From Anaeromyces robustus (lineage: Eukaryota; Neocallimastigomycota; Neocallimastigomycetes; Neocallimastigales; Neocallimastigaceae), in the NCBI GenBank assembly GCA_002104895.1, contig MCFG01000009.1, forward strand, positions 259,501-323,500: 64,000 nt of DNA, in the 5' to 3' direction. A program made the translations under genes and the position numbers. Shown here piece by piece: positions 35,256 through 53,025 of this stretch. Below the pieces are notes generated by a model, which searched no databases, was not told where the DNA came from, and worked only from the letters and a program-made list of their open reading frames with translations. Position 1 is the first letter of the stretch. Each line of letters begins with the position of its first letter.

Positions 35256-36382
35256 TTATTTCATTTGGTATTCTAATTCAGCAATTAAATCTGCCATTGG
35301 TGCTAGTTCTTTTTTATCTAAAAGATCAAATTCTCTAGCAAAGCATATAAAATGAGCAAAGAGAGTATTTAAATGTCCTTCACATGATAAATGAAGAATT
35401 TTATCGTAATGATGCCAGTAAATATGTGCAAGTACACGGAAAAGTTCTTTATAGATAGATCTTAATATATTTATAAAATCTCTTGGAAATTCACAACCAG
35501 GTGCTAATTAATATATAATTGAAAAAAAATATTTATATATTTGATGTATATAAGTTATATCAGAAATATATATTTTTAGTAAATTATTCCATTATTTTTT
35601 TTTTTCATCTAACAATAATTAAATGAAATTTTATAATTTTAAATTCATACCTGATTTTGTTGGGAATACTGATTCATCATTTAAAGAATTTTGAATTCGC
35701 GTCATTACAAAATCAACATATTTTGGTGCCGCATATTTTACATTTTTTTCCTTTTTCTGGCTATCAGTCCACGTATATTCATAACTTATCATATAAATAT
35801 TTAATAAATATTTGTATTAAGTTAATAATTTTAAAATTAATACTGTATTTCTAATATTATATTATTCAAAAATACATACTTTGACCCAGCTGACATAACA
35901 GGACAATCCCTAGTTGTACAAAAATCAGCTATTACACCATAAAATTGATTTATATAATTGAAAAAATCAAAGGCTATTCATTTTATATAAAAATAAATTT
36001 GATATTAATAATATATCGTTTAAAAATATATTATATATATTATATAGATATATATATTTATCCTCATTAAATTATTATTATTCTCTTTTTTTTTTTTTTA
36101 TCATTTTTGTTTTATTTAACATACTATTTACAGCAAGCCATTCATTTTGATCAACATATCTTGGTAATTCTACAATTTTTTTTAAACTTCCATTAACTAA
36201 GGTTGCAGATATAAATGGTTGTGCAATAAAAAGTGGTTTTTGTTGATTTTTTTTTCGATTTACTTCTACCGAGTTTACTTTTTTAAAATTAATTAATTTT
36301 ATTATAATTTATTTTAATTAGAATGAAAAAAGTAATATTTATTATATATCTGTTATATATACCTTATATTGAAGAAACTCAT
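35256..36382 (-). CDS. MOB2: Mob2-type NDR kinase activator
   Basis: Read from the minus strand. Exon 1 gives MSFFNIR; the next gives [11 protein letters not shown] and, in another frame, [36 protein letters not shown]. Later exons give [111 protein letters not shown] and [20 protein letters not shown]; the stop is at 35256-35258. The Mob-fold Cys and His zinc ligands are visible. AHIYW, FAREF and VELPR.VD.NEWLA match Mob2 better than Mob1, and MSFFN plus the FI.A.LV.GS.K block resemble yeast Mob2. Mob2 activates NDR/Cbk1-type kinases in polarity and morphogenesis. The two N-terminal frames meet at a T9 run (36247-36255), so either the assembly or the gene has a one-base length change there. 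Confidence 0.88.
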
Positions 36383-36624
36383 TTTGTTTTTTAGAGTGAT
36401 AATTTTGGAATGATGTCTTAATGAAAAAAAAATAGGGGGTGTTGATTTTAACAGATTGTTTTATTTTTTGGTTTATTTATGTATTTTTTTTTGTCTTATT
36501 TTTTTATTACTTTAATAAATATTAATAAAAAAATTATATATTAAATAAATAAGTATAAATAAAAAAATTATATATTAAATAAATAAGTATAAATAAAAAA
36601 ATTCTATTTTATAAAATGTAAAAA

Positions 36625-36655
<31 letters not shown>

Positions 36656-36792
36656 ATTTGTTTATTAATTGTTATATTAATAGAATAAATGTTTTTATGA
36701 TTTTAATAATAATAATAAAAATAATATATTTTATTTCATAATAATAAAAACATTATATATTATTTATTTGATTAATAATAATAATAATAATG

Positions 36793-36867
<75 letters not shown>

Positions 36868-36868
36868 T

Positions 36869-36899
<31 letters not shown>

Positions 36900-38058
36900 T
36901 TCGATTAATAAGCTATTAAAAATGAATAATATATATTATTTAAATTTATTCTTTTTTTCTTTTATTTGTTTACATTAATATAATAATAATAAAACAAATT
37001 TTATTATTAATATTGTTTATTAAAGATGATTATAAATAAAAATTCTCGATAAAAAAAAAATATATATTTACAATAATTATATAAATTTTTTATTGGATTT
37101 ACTGCTAGTATTACTATTATTTATTGTATTTAGAATTTATATAATAATAGAATGTGATATGACAATTAATTTTCGAAAATTGATATAAATATATAAAAAA
37201 GTAATGATTTATACATAATATTATATATATATAAATTATTTGGTTTTTAATCAGATTATTTATATTATTTACTTATTTATCATAATAATTATAATATAAA
37301 ATAATTATAATACAAAAGAAATTATAATTTCGAGATATTTAACAATTCATATATATTTTTTGTTTATATTTATTAAATTTATTAATATTTTATATATTTT
37401 TAATTTATTTATTTTTTTTATTTTAACTGAATATTTAAAACAAAAAATTATAAATTCAACTTTTATAATAAGTTATAAAATAATTTTATTATTTATTATT
37501 ATTATTTATTATTTTTATATTTATTATTATTATTTTTACCTTTCTTTTTCTTATTTTTTTTAAATATTTTCCTTTTCTTTCTTGTTTGTTTTTTTGTTTG
37601 TTGCTTATTAATTTACTTAATTGTTTTTATATTTTGTATTTTTTAATTTGTATTTATATTTATTTTTGTAATTTATTTATTTTCTTGTTTACTGTTTTTT
37701 TTTTTTATTAATAAATATTATTTAATTATATAATATTTATTTATTTTAATTTTATAAATTAAATGATTTTATAATAATATTCATTACTTTTATTTTAAAA
37801 TTTCTCTAATTTATAAAAATTAAGTTGAAATTTTAAAATTTTTTTGTAATGTTTAAATGGAAGAATATTTTATAAAAACATAAATATTTAGAATATATAA
37901 TAATTGTTAATATTAATAAAAAAATAACGAATTATTTTATATATAAATTTTTAATTTTATAATATTAAAATTTATTAACTATTTATTTATTCAAAATAAT
38001 AAACAAATAAATCAATCAATAAATAAATCAATAAATCAATAAATAAATATTTAATGAA

Positions 38059-38254
<196 letters not shown>

Positions 38255-38681
38255 TTAGTAAGTAAGTAAATGAATATTTAAAATTTGTATATATATATTG
38301 TTTTAATCAATTATTAAAAATTAATATATTAAAGTGATATATATTTTAATATTATTAATAATCCATAATTAATATTATAAAATTATTTTATTAATTTATC
38401 AAATAATTATATTAATCAATAATATCTGTTAGATATTCATATATATAAAAGGTATTGTATATAAAAAAGCCCATAGATAAAAAAAATTGAATATATTAGA
38501 TATGGATTGTTTTATTTATCAATTAATCCTTTCATGTATGATCAACGAATATATATACTATTTTCTTTACTAGTTAAGAATTCATCATATTAAATATTAA
38601 GTAAAATTATAATAACATATTTTATAGAAAAAAAAGCTATATTATTAATATTATTAACAATAACAAAAACGACAAAATAAC

Positions 38682-38978
<297 letters not shown>

Positions 38979-39212
38979 AATTAAATAAGAGAAAATAAAA
39001 TAACAATTTAATAATATATTAATATATATAATAAATTAATATTAATATATTGATAAAAATAATTATTATAGAAGTAATTTTTATTTCATATAATAAAAAT
39101 TAGTAATATTTTACAAGGAAAGTAATAAATTAATTTTGTATATAATTATTAAAATAGTAATGATATGTATATTAAATTAATTATGCTTATATTCAAATAT
39201 TCAAATATTATT

Positions 39213-40479
39213 CTATAGTAACTCCACTTTTCCTTCTTCGAGGAACGACTCTATTGCTTTATATCTCAACATAAATATATTATTTTTTTTTAGTGTTACA
39301 GTTAAAGAAGTGCCTTGACTATATATATATATAGAAGATAATGACTATCAGCATTTCTATATTTAAATGTATTAATCATTAAGTTAAAAAATTTTATTTT
39401 TGAATAAATTAAATACCTTCCCTGAATTTGGACGTCTCCTAAATCTTCTTTTACTCTACAAAATACAGGTTCATCTAATACTGGCTTCACAACTATATTA
39501 TTATTTTTAATAAATTATTTATTATTATAATTTTCATTATTACTTTTCTTTTTTTATTAAAAAGAAATAAAACAATTAAATAATCTTTACTCATATTAGG
39601 TTCGTTTAAATTTTGTAAGAATGTTGGTGCTGTTTCAAGTGAAGATTTGAACAAATGTGCATCAACTAATTCCTTATAACTAAAATTTAAATTATATATT
39701 AAAAAAACGTTGTTATATTGCATTATTATTCATATTATTATTGATAATATTAATATAATATTTTTATAATTACTGTTCACAGTATATTATTTCTTTGTCT
39801 GATAGTCTTTCATAATATGCTGAATTATGATATATATAATTGGCATATTTTTCTATCTTTTTATATTTAATTATTATATATATTTTTATATTATTATTTA
39901 GTAATTATATATAATTAATTATTTTATTCATTAAATATTAAACTTTAAATTATATAATTTTTAAGATTAAGTATTAGTAGTAAAAAAGTAAAAAGTAAAA
40001 AAGAAAAAATTACCTTATATAATCTTGTCCGTAGATAATTTCTTAAAATGAATTTTACTCTATCCATTTCTTGTTGGCAAAGCATATTTTGAAAAGCAGC
40101 ATTTACATTTTCATTTTTGTTTGCTTCAATAATCTCTGACTTTAATGTATTGATAATCCAATTGAAAATTATATTAATAGCTATTTTAATGAATGAATTA
40201 TATTATAATTTTATAATTTACATTATATTATTGTTTTAATATATCTTACTTGAACTTCTAATTGCTCTAATAAATCATTAACTAAATTATTATATGGTAA
40301 TATGTCAGGAGAGCATCTTTCATTTATCCATGATTTCATTAATAAAATTACATCTGAAATTTCTTCTGTATCATCTTTTAAATTAAAATTAATATACAGT
40401 TATATATATATATATATATATTTAATATTTATATAAAATTACCATTTGAGGTTGAATTATTCTCTCTATCGTATTCCAT
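39213..40479 (-). CDS. SLD5: GINS complex subunit Sld5
   Basis: The start is MEYDRENNSTSNG. Later exons give DDTEEISDVILLMKSWINER, CSPDILPYNNLVNDLLEQLE, IINTLKSEIIEANKNENVNA, AFQNMLCQQEMDRVKFILRN, YLRTRLYKIEKYANYIYHNS, AYYERLSDKEIIYCE and YKELVDAHLFKSSLETAPTF. The C-terminal B-domain reads VVKPVLDEPVFCRVKEDLGD, VQIQG, SQGTSLTVTLKKNNIFMLRY and KAIESFLEEGKVELL, TAG at 39213-39215. The F.CRVKEDLGDV.I and LRY..I..FLEEGKVELL blocks are the Sld5 hallmark. GINS joins Cdc45 and Mcm2-7 to form the replicative CMG helicase. About seven exons, all in frame. It is divergent from the LRRCC1-like gene, with a 600-base shared promoter region. Confidence 0.94.
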
Positions 40480-41079
40480 ATTTATTAATTTATGTATCTT
40501 TTCAATATACTTATAATTATTGTTTATTGAATTGCGTTATATTATTTATTTGATTTTTGGGTATGAAGCTATTCGTTATGACTTTATATATGTAATATTG
40601 TTCTTTTTATATTATTATCATTTCGTTATATTAATATAAAATTCTACTGTTTTATTTAAAAATAATGATTAATTTTTAATGACTTATAAAAACAAAGGTT
40701 CTAAAATGAATTATTTTTTTTTTAAATTGAAAATAGTAATAAGGTTTATTATATAATAATAGTATAAATTTTTTTTTCTATTTGTGAATGTGAATTAATT
40801 TATTAATTAATAAAAAATGTTAAAATTTAATTTATTCTATAATTTAATATTGTTTAAATTTTCAATATAAAATATATAGAATTAATATGAAGAAAATATA
40901 ATTAATGAAAATATATAAAAATATGTAGAAAATTATTAATGCCTTTTTTTCTTGTTGATAATAAATTATATATATAGATTTATAAAAAAGAAAAATTAAT
41001 AAATAATATACCCATATAATAAAAATATTTATTTATTGTTATAATTTTATTAAATGAAAAGCTTTTTTTAAAGTAATAA
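40480..41079. other. Divergent promoter region, SLD5 / LRRCC1-like
   Basis: 600 bases between two divergent starts. A/T-rich with no long arrays, ORF or clear motif. Being short and free of repeats, it probably holds both promoters. Confidence 0.7.
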
Positions 41080-47102
<6,023 letters not shown>

Positions 47103-47567
47103 ATATATATTTATTTAATTATTATTATTTGCTTTATTTATTAATAGGTACTATATGAATTATTATTATTGTTTGTTATTTTACATAATAAGTTATAATT
47201 TTTTTTATTGTTATTATATTTTTATTTTATTTTATTGTTATTATATTTTATTGTTATTATATTATATTTTATTTTATTTATTTTATTTATTTTATTTTAT
47301 TTATTTTATTTTATTTTATTTTATTTTATTTTTATTATTATTTATTATTGATTTTTATTTTATTTATTTTTTTTTAGCTATTTAATAATTAAATCAATAA
47401 TATTTTATATTTTATTGATTTTTTATCCATTGTATAATTATTTATTAATATATATATTGAATTAATAAAGACTTTATTTATTGTAAGTTATTTAGATGCT
47501 TATTTCTTTGATATATAGCAATGAATTTAAGATTATAATTACTGCTCTTAATATATATGTATATATA
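47103..47567. other. Convergent 3' intergenic region
   Basis: 465 bases between the LRRCC1-like stop and the PTPA stop. It contains a TTTTA/TTTAT pentanucleotide-like array (about 47216-47340). The open frame there is a low-complexity artefact. Confidence 0.7.
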
Positions 47568-48355
47568 TTATAAATATCTATTTTTTAATTGATCTATTGA
47601 TCTATGTGAATTGTTATAATAAGATGATGTAGGAAGAACTGTTGAAGTAGATGATAAACCTGGTCCCATACCAATTGAAGAAGATGTTGGTGCTATTGAT
47701 GCAGAAGCACCAATCATGGTTGCCATAACTGGTTTTTCTTCACTTTCGTTGAAATTAATTAATGAACCAAATAAAAAATGTTGAACAATTGGAACCTTTT
47801 TTAAAACTTGTTATTATAATTTTTTTTATTATTAGTTTTGTTATTATTATTAATCTAAATATTCTATATATATGTTATACTTTTTTAAATAACATTTAAC
47901 ATTCTATATTTTTCTTTCTTACCTTCACAAACATACATCTTTATCATACCAGCATTAATTTTACCCCAATTTTGAACACCTGAAATATCATATAACATTG
48001 GTGAATGTTCATAGAAAGGTCCTTTTTTCATCTATTGATATGTATTGATTTATATATATACATATGAATTTTGTTTTATATATATATAATATATATTTTA
48101 ATTGTTAATTTTTTCGTAATATAGCAAAAAAAAAGTTAGAATGATTTTTTGTAAAAATATCAAAATAAATAATAAATATTTTATTATTATATTTTTATTG
48201 AATATATATTATTTACCTTATATATAAATTGAATACATGCTAAATACATATAATCCTTTGAAAAGTATTCTACTGTATCTTTTTGAAGAATTGATTTTGG
48301 CTTTATTCTTTTATGACCTATTTTTAATAAAATTATTATTATTATTATTATTATT

Positions 48356-48388
<33 letters not shown>

Positions 48389-48722
48389 ATTGTTGTTACA
48401 TAATTAAATAAATTAATAAATCAATAAATAATTTCAATATATAAATTATATAATATTTTATAAAAAGAAAAGTAATTAATAAATTATAACAATACTTTCT
48501 AATTCAGCACTTCCAAAGTAATATGGTAAAAATTGAAAATCATCAAGACCCCATACACCATGACTTCCAGCAGGTTCAAGAGAATAAGTTGATTGAATAT
48601 TACGAACAATATCTAAGTATCTATTGTTTTTTTGGATAACGACAATAATTTAATATATTAAATATATGTTCTTATTAATAAATGTAAAATATATGAATAT
48701 ATAAACAGACTTATATAAATAA

Positions 48723-48757
<35 letters not shown>

Positions 48758-49826
48758 TCATTTGAATTACTTGACAAAAATTTTATGTACAACAGCTTCG
48801 TAATCTTCTTCATTGTAAAAGTCAATTAAATCTAAACAACATAAAAATGCAACAAAACTAAGTTCATGACCACTACCATAATCAATTCTAATTCCATTAC
48901 CAAAACCTCCTGTGAAATATGGTGTAACTTCTACAGCTGCGTTTTTCATATCTTCTGGTAACATATTTTGAATTAAATCAAATGAACGCTAATATTATAT
49001 GTTAATTTAAATATTTTATAAAATATTTATTATTGAACAATATATATTAATTTATTATATTTTTTTATATTATATTATATTATTATAATTTATTTTATAT
49101 TAAATTTCATTTTATTTTTATTTATTACTAATTATTATTATTATTATTATTAATTACATATTTATATAATTTATTTATTTACAGTTTCTAAACGTTCAAT
49201 CCAATTTCTAAAAGCTCTATTACCGAATCTTTGGAATTCACTTTCAATTGGTGGAATTTCTTCAATCCATTTCTCAACTTCTTGTAATAAGTCAAGAGTT
49301 TTTTGTACATTCTTTTATTGTTTTTTAGTATTTTAAATAATAATTATATATTATAATTTATGATAAAACAAAACAATTCAATTTTGGAATCATATATATA
49401 ATATTATTAAATTTTATTATAAAAATTTAATTATATTTAAAATATTTATTTTTTAATATTAATTTTAATAATAATGATAATATTATAATTGATATACAAA
49501 TATTTATTATATTATGTTATAAAAAAAAGGATATATAATAATCATAATAAAAAATATTAATGTTTTACCTCAGAAATGTTACATGGATCGGTAATTTTCT
49601 TATTTCTAACACTAACATTTAAACGTTGAATAAATTTTAAAAGTCTTGAATAGCCTTCAGAATATAACCAAGGCTTAATATGTGATTCATCATAAATAAT
49701 TTTTTTTGGTTCAACAAATTCATGTTCTGAAGCTTTAATATGAACGGTTTTTGGAGAAAGTGCTGGTATTGGGATACCAAGATCTGGACCCTTATTTTTT
49801 GGTGGCATTTTTGGCATGAAATCCAT
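47568..49826 (-). CDS. PP2A phosphatase activator (PTPA; Rrd family)
   Basis: The start [20 protein letters not shown] leads into [20 protein letters not shown] and [20 protein letters not shown]. Further exons give [80 protein letters not shown] and [20 protein letters not shown]. Then come [33 protein letters not shown], a [20 protein letters not shown] exon, and [20 protein letters not shown]. The [13 protein letters not shown] and [16 protein letters not shown] motifs, which make the nucleotide- and peptide-binding surface, are fully conserved. PTPA is a prolyl isomerase-fold chaperone that activates the PP2A catalytic subunit. The C-terminus has a short S/T-rich tail ending KNRYL, TAA 47568-47570. 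About seven exons. Confidence 0.96.
48334..48398. repeat. (TTA)n-(TTG)n intronic microsatellite
   Basis: About eight TTA units followed by about ten TTG units in a PTPA intron. Confidence 0.9.
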
Positions 49827-51583
49827 TTTGACTTTTTATATTTATTTTTTAAAAAATATTATAAATTGAAAATATTTTATAAAATTTATATTTTTTATTA
49901 ATTTAAATAATTACGATAATTATAATATTATACTTTATACAAAAAAATAAAGAAATATAAATATAGCTTATTAAAATAAACTATTTTTGAATATAACTGT
50001 GAAAATATATATAAAATTCTTTTTTCTTCTTTTTTTTTTCATTCATTTTATATTTATAATTAATTTTATTATTGTTAATATCTTACGTTTTTCTTTTTAT
50101 ATTTTTCTTTAAAGAAAAAAAAAAAAAAATGAAATTTTATTTCAATGTTCTATAATTGTTTTTAAATAAAATATTAAAAATATTAATTATTATAAATATT
50201 ATTTGCTTAATTATTTTTTTAAAGTTTTATATTTAAAATTTCATTATTTTAATAAAAATTAATCAAGGAACTAAAATTAAATATTAGCCAATCATCATAT
50301 ATTACAAAATAGATAGAATGTTTAAAATTTTAATTTGGAATAGCTGTTCATATGAGAAAGAAAAATAAAAATTTTCTATCTAAAAATCTTTTATATATAT
50401 AAGATAATAATAATATTAACATATATTATTAAATTAAATAATATCAAGAAAAAAAAAAAAGAATTTAATATTAATACTAAAAAAGTAAAATAGTAATAAT
50501 ATAAAATATATAAAGGTCAATGGGATTTATTTATTTATTTTTTTTATTTAAAGAAATTTAATTATATTACATATTTTAGAATATTATAATGTTACACTGC
50601 TATAAAAAAATATATATATATATATGACGTTACACTAATGATAAGTACTTTTATTTTTAATACTACAATAATAAAACAATTATTTAAATATTTGTAAATA
50701 GTGTTTAATTCATTTATTATTGTTAAAATAAATAAATAAAAAATAAATATATGAATAAATGAATAAATGAATAAATGAATAAATGAATAAATGAATAAAT
50801 GAATAAATGAATAAATGAATAAATGAATAAATGAATAAATGAATAAATGAATAAATGAATAAATGAATAAATGAATAAATGAATAAATGAATAAATGAAT
50901 AAATGAATAAATGAATAAATGAATAAATGAATAAATGAATAAATAAGAAAATATATATATCTTTATCTTTATTATTATTTTTATATATTATTATATATTT
51001 ATATAATAATAATAATAAATAATAATTATTAAGTTTTTTAATTATGAAAAAGGATATTACATAATAATAGTTATACTTCTATTATACAAATTTAAATAAT
51101 ATAATAAAATTAAAAAAATTATATATTTGCATAATAAAGAAATCATTTAATATTATTTTATAGGTTTTTATTTCATAGAATATTTTCAAAAAAATAAAAT
51201 TTTTTTGATAATATTAAAATTATGAATTTGATAATACATAAATCATGAAGGAATATAAATTTTTATATAATGTAAATAAAAAGTTTTGTAAAAATTTTAA
51301 AAAAAAAAAGTTATGAGAAATTTTAAGATAAAAAATATTTTTTTTTTATTTTTGTATTTTTTTTAGGAAAATAATTCGTGGTTATCGAAAAAAAAAATTA
51401 TTATAAAAAAGCTTTTTTTTATGAATTTAGTTTTTAATTTTATTAGGAAAATAATTTTATGATTAATATAATTTTTAAATTTTATAAATCAATTATTTCC
51501 AATACTTTTTAAAAAATTTATAGATTATAGTTCTTTAATATTTAAATTCATTAAAAAAATAAATTTAAAAAATTTATGAATAA
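49827..51583. other. AT-rich intergenic region with an 8-bp minisatellite
   Basis: Upstream of PTPA (minus). A/T-rich with poly-A runs and the ATAAATGA array at 50751-50946. No gene seen. The composition changes abruptly at about 51584, where the structured island begins. Confidence 0.7.
50751..50946. repeat. (ATAAATGA)n, about 24 copies of an 8-bp unit
   Basis: Perfect 8-base tandem repeat ATGAATAA over about 196 bases with no variant units. It alternates AAAT-type and AATG-type tetramers, so it looks like an AAAT array in which a two-tetramer unit was amplified. It is the only octamer array in the window. Confidence 0.97.
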
Positions 51584-52037
51584 GGATTGTCAATCAGTTT
51601 CTACCCTGGTTATTATATCCTTAGCATATATAAGGCTTCTTTTCGACATTGGTTTATCACTCTAATGGATTTTTACACAGTCGCAAGATAGTTGCTTCAG
51701 GTTTAGAATTTGAGGCGTAGCTACTCAAGTCTCATAAAGTAATATTAGTATACTGAGTGGAACTAAGCCCTGGTACGCGGCGGCTCTATTATTGGGCGGT
51801 TTCTTTGGTAATCATTGTTTGTATGTAGAGCTTGTAGACTGGTCCAGTTATTAAGTTAGCGTTATGGTTTAAATACAAAGTAAACATATGAACATTACTA
51901 AAGCGTCGACATCGAAATGGTAAAGCATGGAGTATAATTCCGATACATTCATGTGATGACACATGATAAGTATTTATATATAAAAAAGACAATCAAGGGT
52001 TGATTCATTAAAATTGGAATAGTCAAATTGTCTTTTT
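51584..52037 (+). ncRNA. Candidate structured non-coding RNA (family unknown)
   Basis: About 410 bases with clearly higher G+C than any other non-coding part of the window. The ends can pair: GATTGTC (51585-51591) with GACAATC (51988-51994). Inside are many exact short stems: CCTTA/TAAGG (51619-51635), CGAC/GTCG (51644-51683), GCAA/TTGC (51683-51695), TTGAG/CTCAA (51710-51728), GCTCTA/TAGAGC (51783-51831), ACTG/CAGT (51838-51848) and CATGTG-ATGA-CACATG (51950-51965). Next to the 3' end AAAAAGACAAT (51983-51993) pairs with ATTGTCTTTTT (52027-52037), finishing in a T run like a Pol III stop. GGTTGATTC at 51998-52006 resembles a Pol III box B lacking one base. I found no match to U1-U6, U3, 5S, SRP, RNase P or MRP signature motifs. 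The strand is a guess from the terminal T run. A 67-codon minus-strand frame exists but looks incidental. Confidence 0.55.
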
Positions 52038-53025
52038 AAAGAAAAAAAGATAATGATAATAAAAAATACATTGAATATATGTATAAATTAATAAATTAAT
52101 ATAATATATTATATTAATTTAATTTATATAATTTAGACTAGAGAAAGGAAATAATAGATTAAGATTTCATTTTTATTTATATAAAAAATCATAATTTTGT
52201 TAAATTTTTTTGTTCATAATTTTAAAATTTAAATTATTAATTATATTAAATAAAGTTGTGGAAAATTTACATTATATATAATGGTATTTTATTCATTTTT
52301 TTTATTCATAAACTTAAAACAATACATCCATTCTTTTTTGAAAAATCAATAGATATTATTTATGAGTTGCTTTTCTTTGGGCTTAAAAACTAAGATATTA
52401 TTATTTCCTTTCTTTTTAATAAATATATATTTTTTAATAATAAATTATAAAGTATTTATATAAGATATATATAATTGTATATAATAGTATTAATATGTTA
52501 AATATATTAGTCAATATATATAACATCTATATTAGTTGTTAGGTTTAATAATGAATGAAAATATTATGTAATAATCAATATTTAATATTTGTTATTAAAT
52601 ATATTTAATTCTTAGCTTTTTTTTTTCCTATATAAAAAAAAATTTTTTTAAAATCTATTAATAAAAACACTTTATTTGATTTTTAATATATTTATAATTT
52701 CTTTATTAATTAATACAGTTACATGATATTACATAACTTTATTATATACAAAATAAAATTATTATAAATTCTTAAGAGTTTTAAATAATTTTAAGTAATA
52801 TTATATATGTATTTTAAATATTATTAAACATTTTGATATATCTTTAATAAATATAATTGAATTTTCTTTTTTAAACTATTCTCATATATTAATAAGAAAA
52901 TAGTTAAAAAGGGGAAAAAAGGAATAAAATTATAAAAATATCAAATAATAATAATAATAATAATAAAATAATAATAAGTAAAAATTTATATATGTTCTTT
53001 TTAAATATTTACTAAAATAGAATAA
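52038..53025. other. AT-rich intergenic region before the CCDC81-like gene
   Basis: About 1 kb of A/T-rich sequence with no ORF, array or RNA gene; a short (AAT)n at about 52949-52967. Presumed to hold the promoter of the CCDC81-like gene. Confidence 0.65.

Noticed and set aside
47155-47385. F/Y/L-rich 76-codon frame
   Set aside because: Composed of TTTAT/TTTTA repeats between two convergent genes; no recognisable domain.
51584-52037. Assignment of the island to RNase P, RNase MRP, SRP, U3, snR30 or a self-cleaving hammerhead
   Set aside because: Looked on both strands for their core motifs (CR-I/CR-V, SRP helix 8 loop, box C/D sets, m1/m2, CUGANGA...GAAA). Only isolated partial matches were seen, such as GTGATGA in a hairpin loop and AAACCAT on the minus strand, not in the right arrangement.
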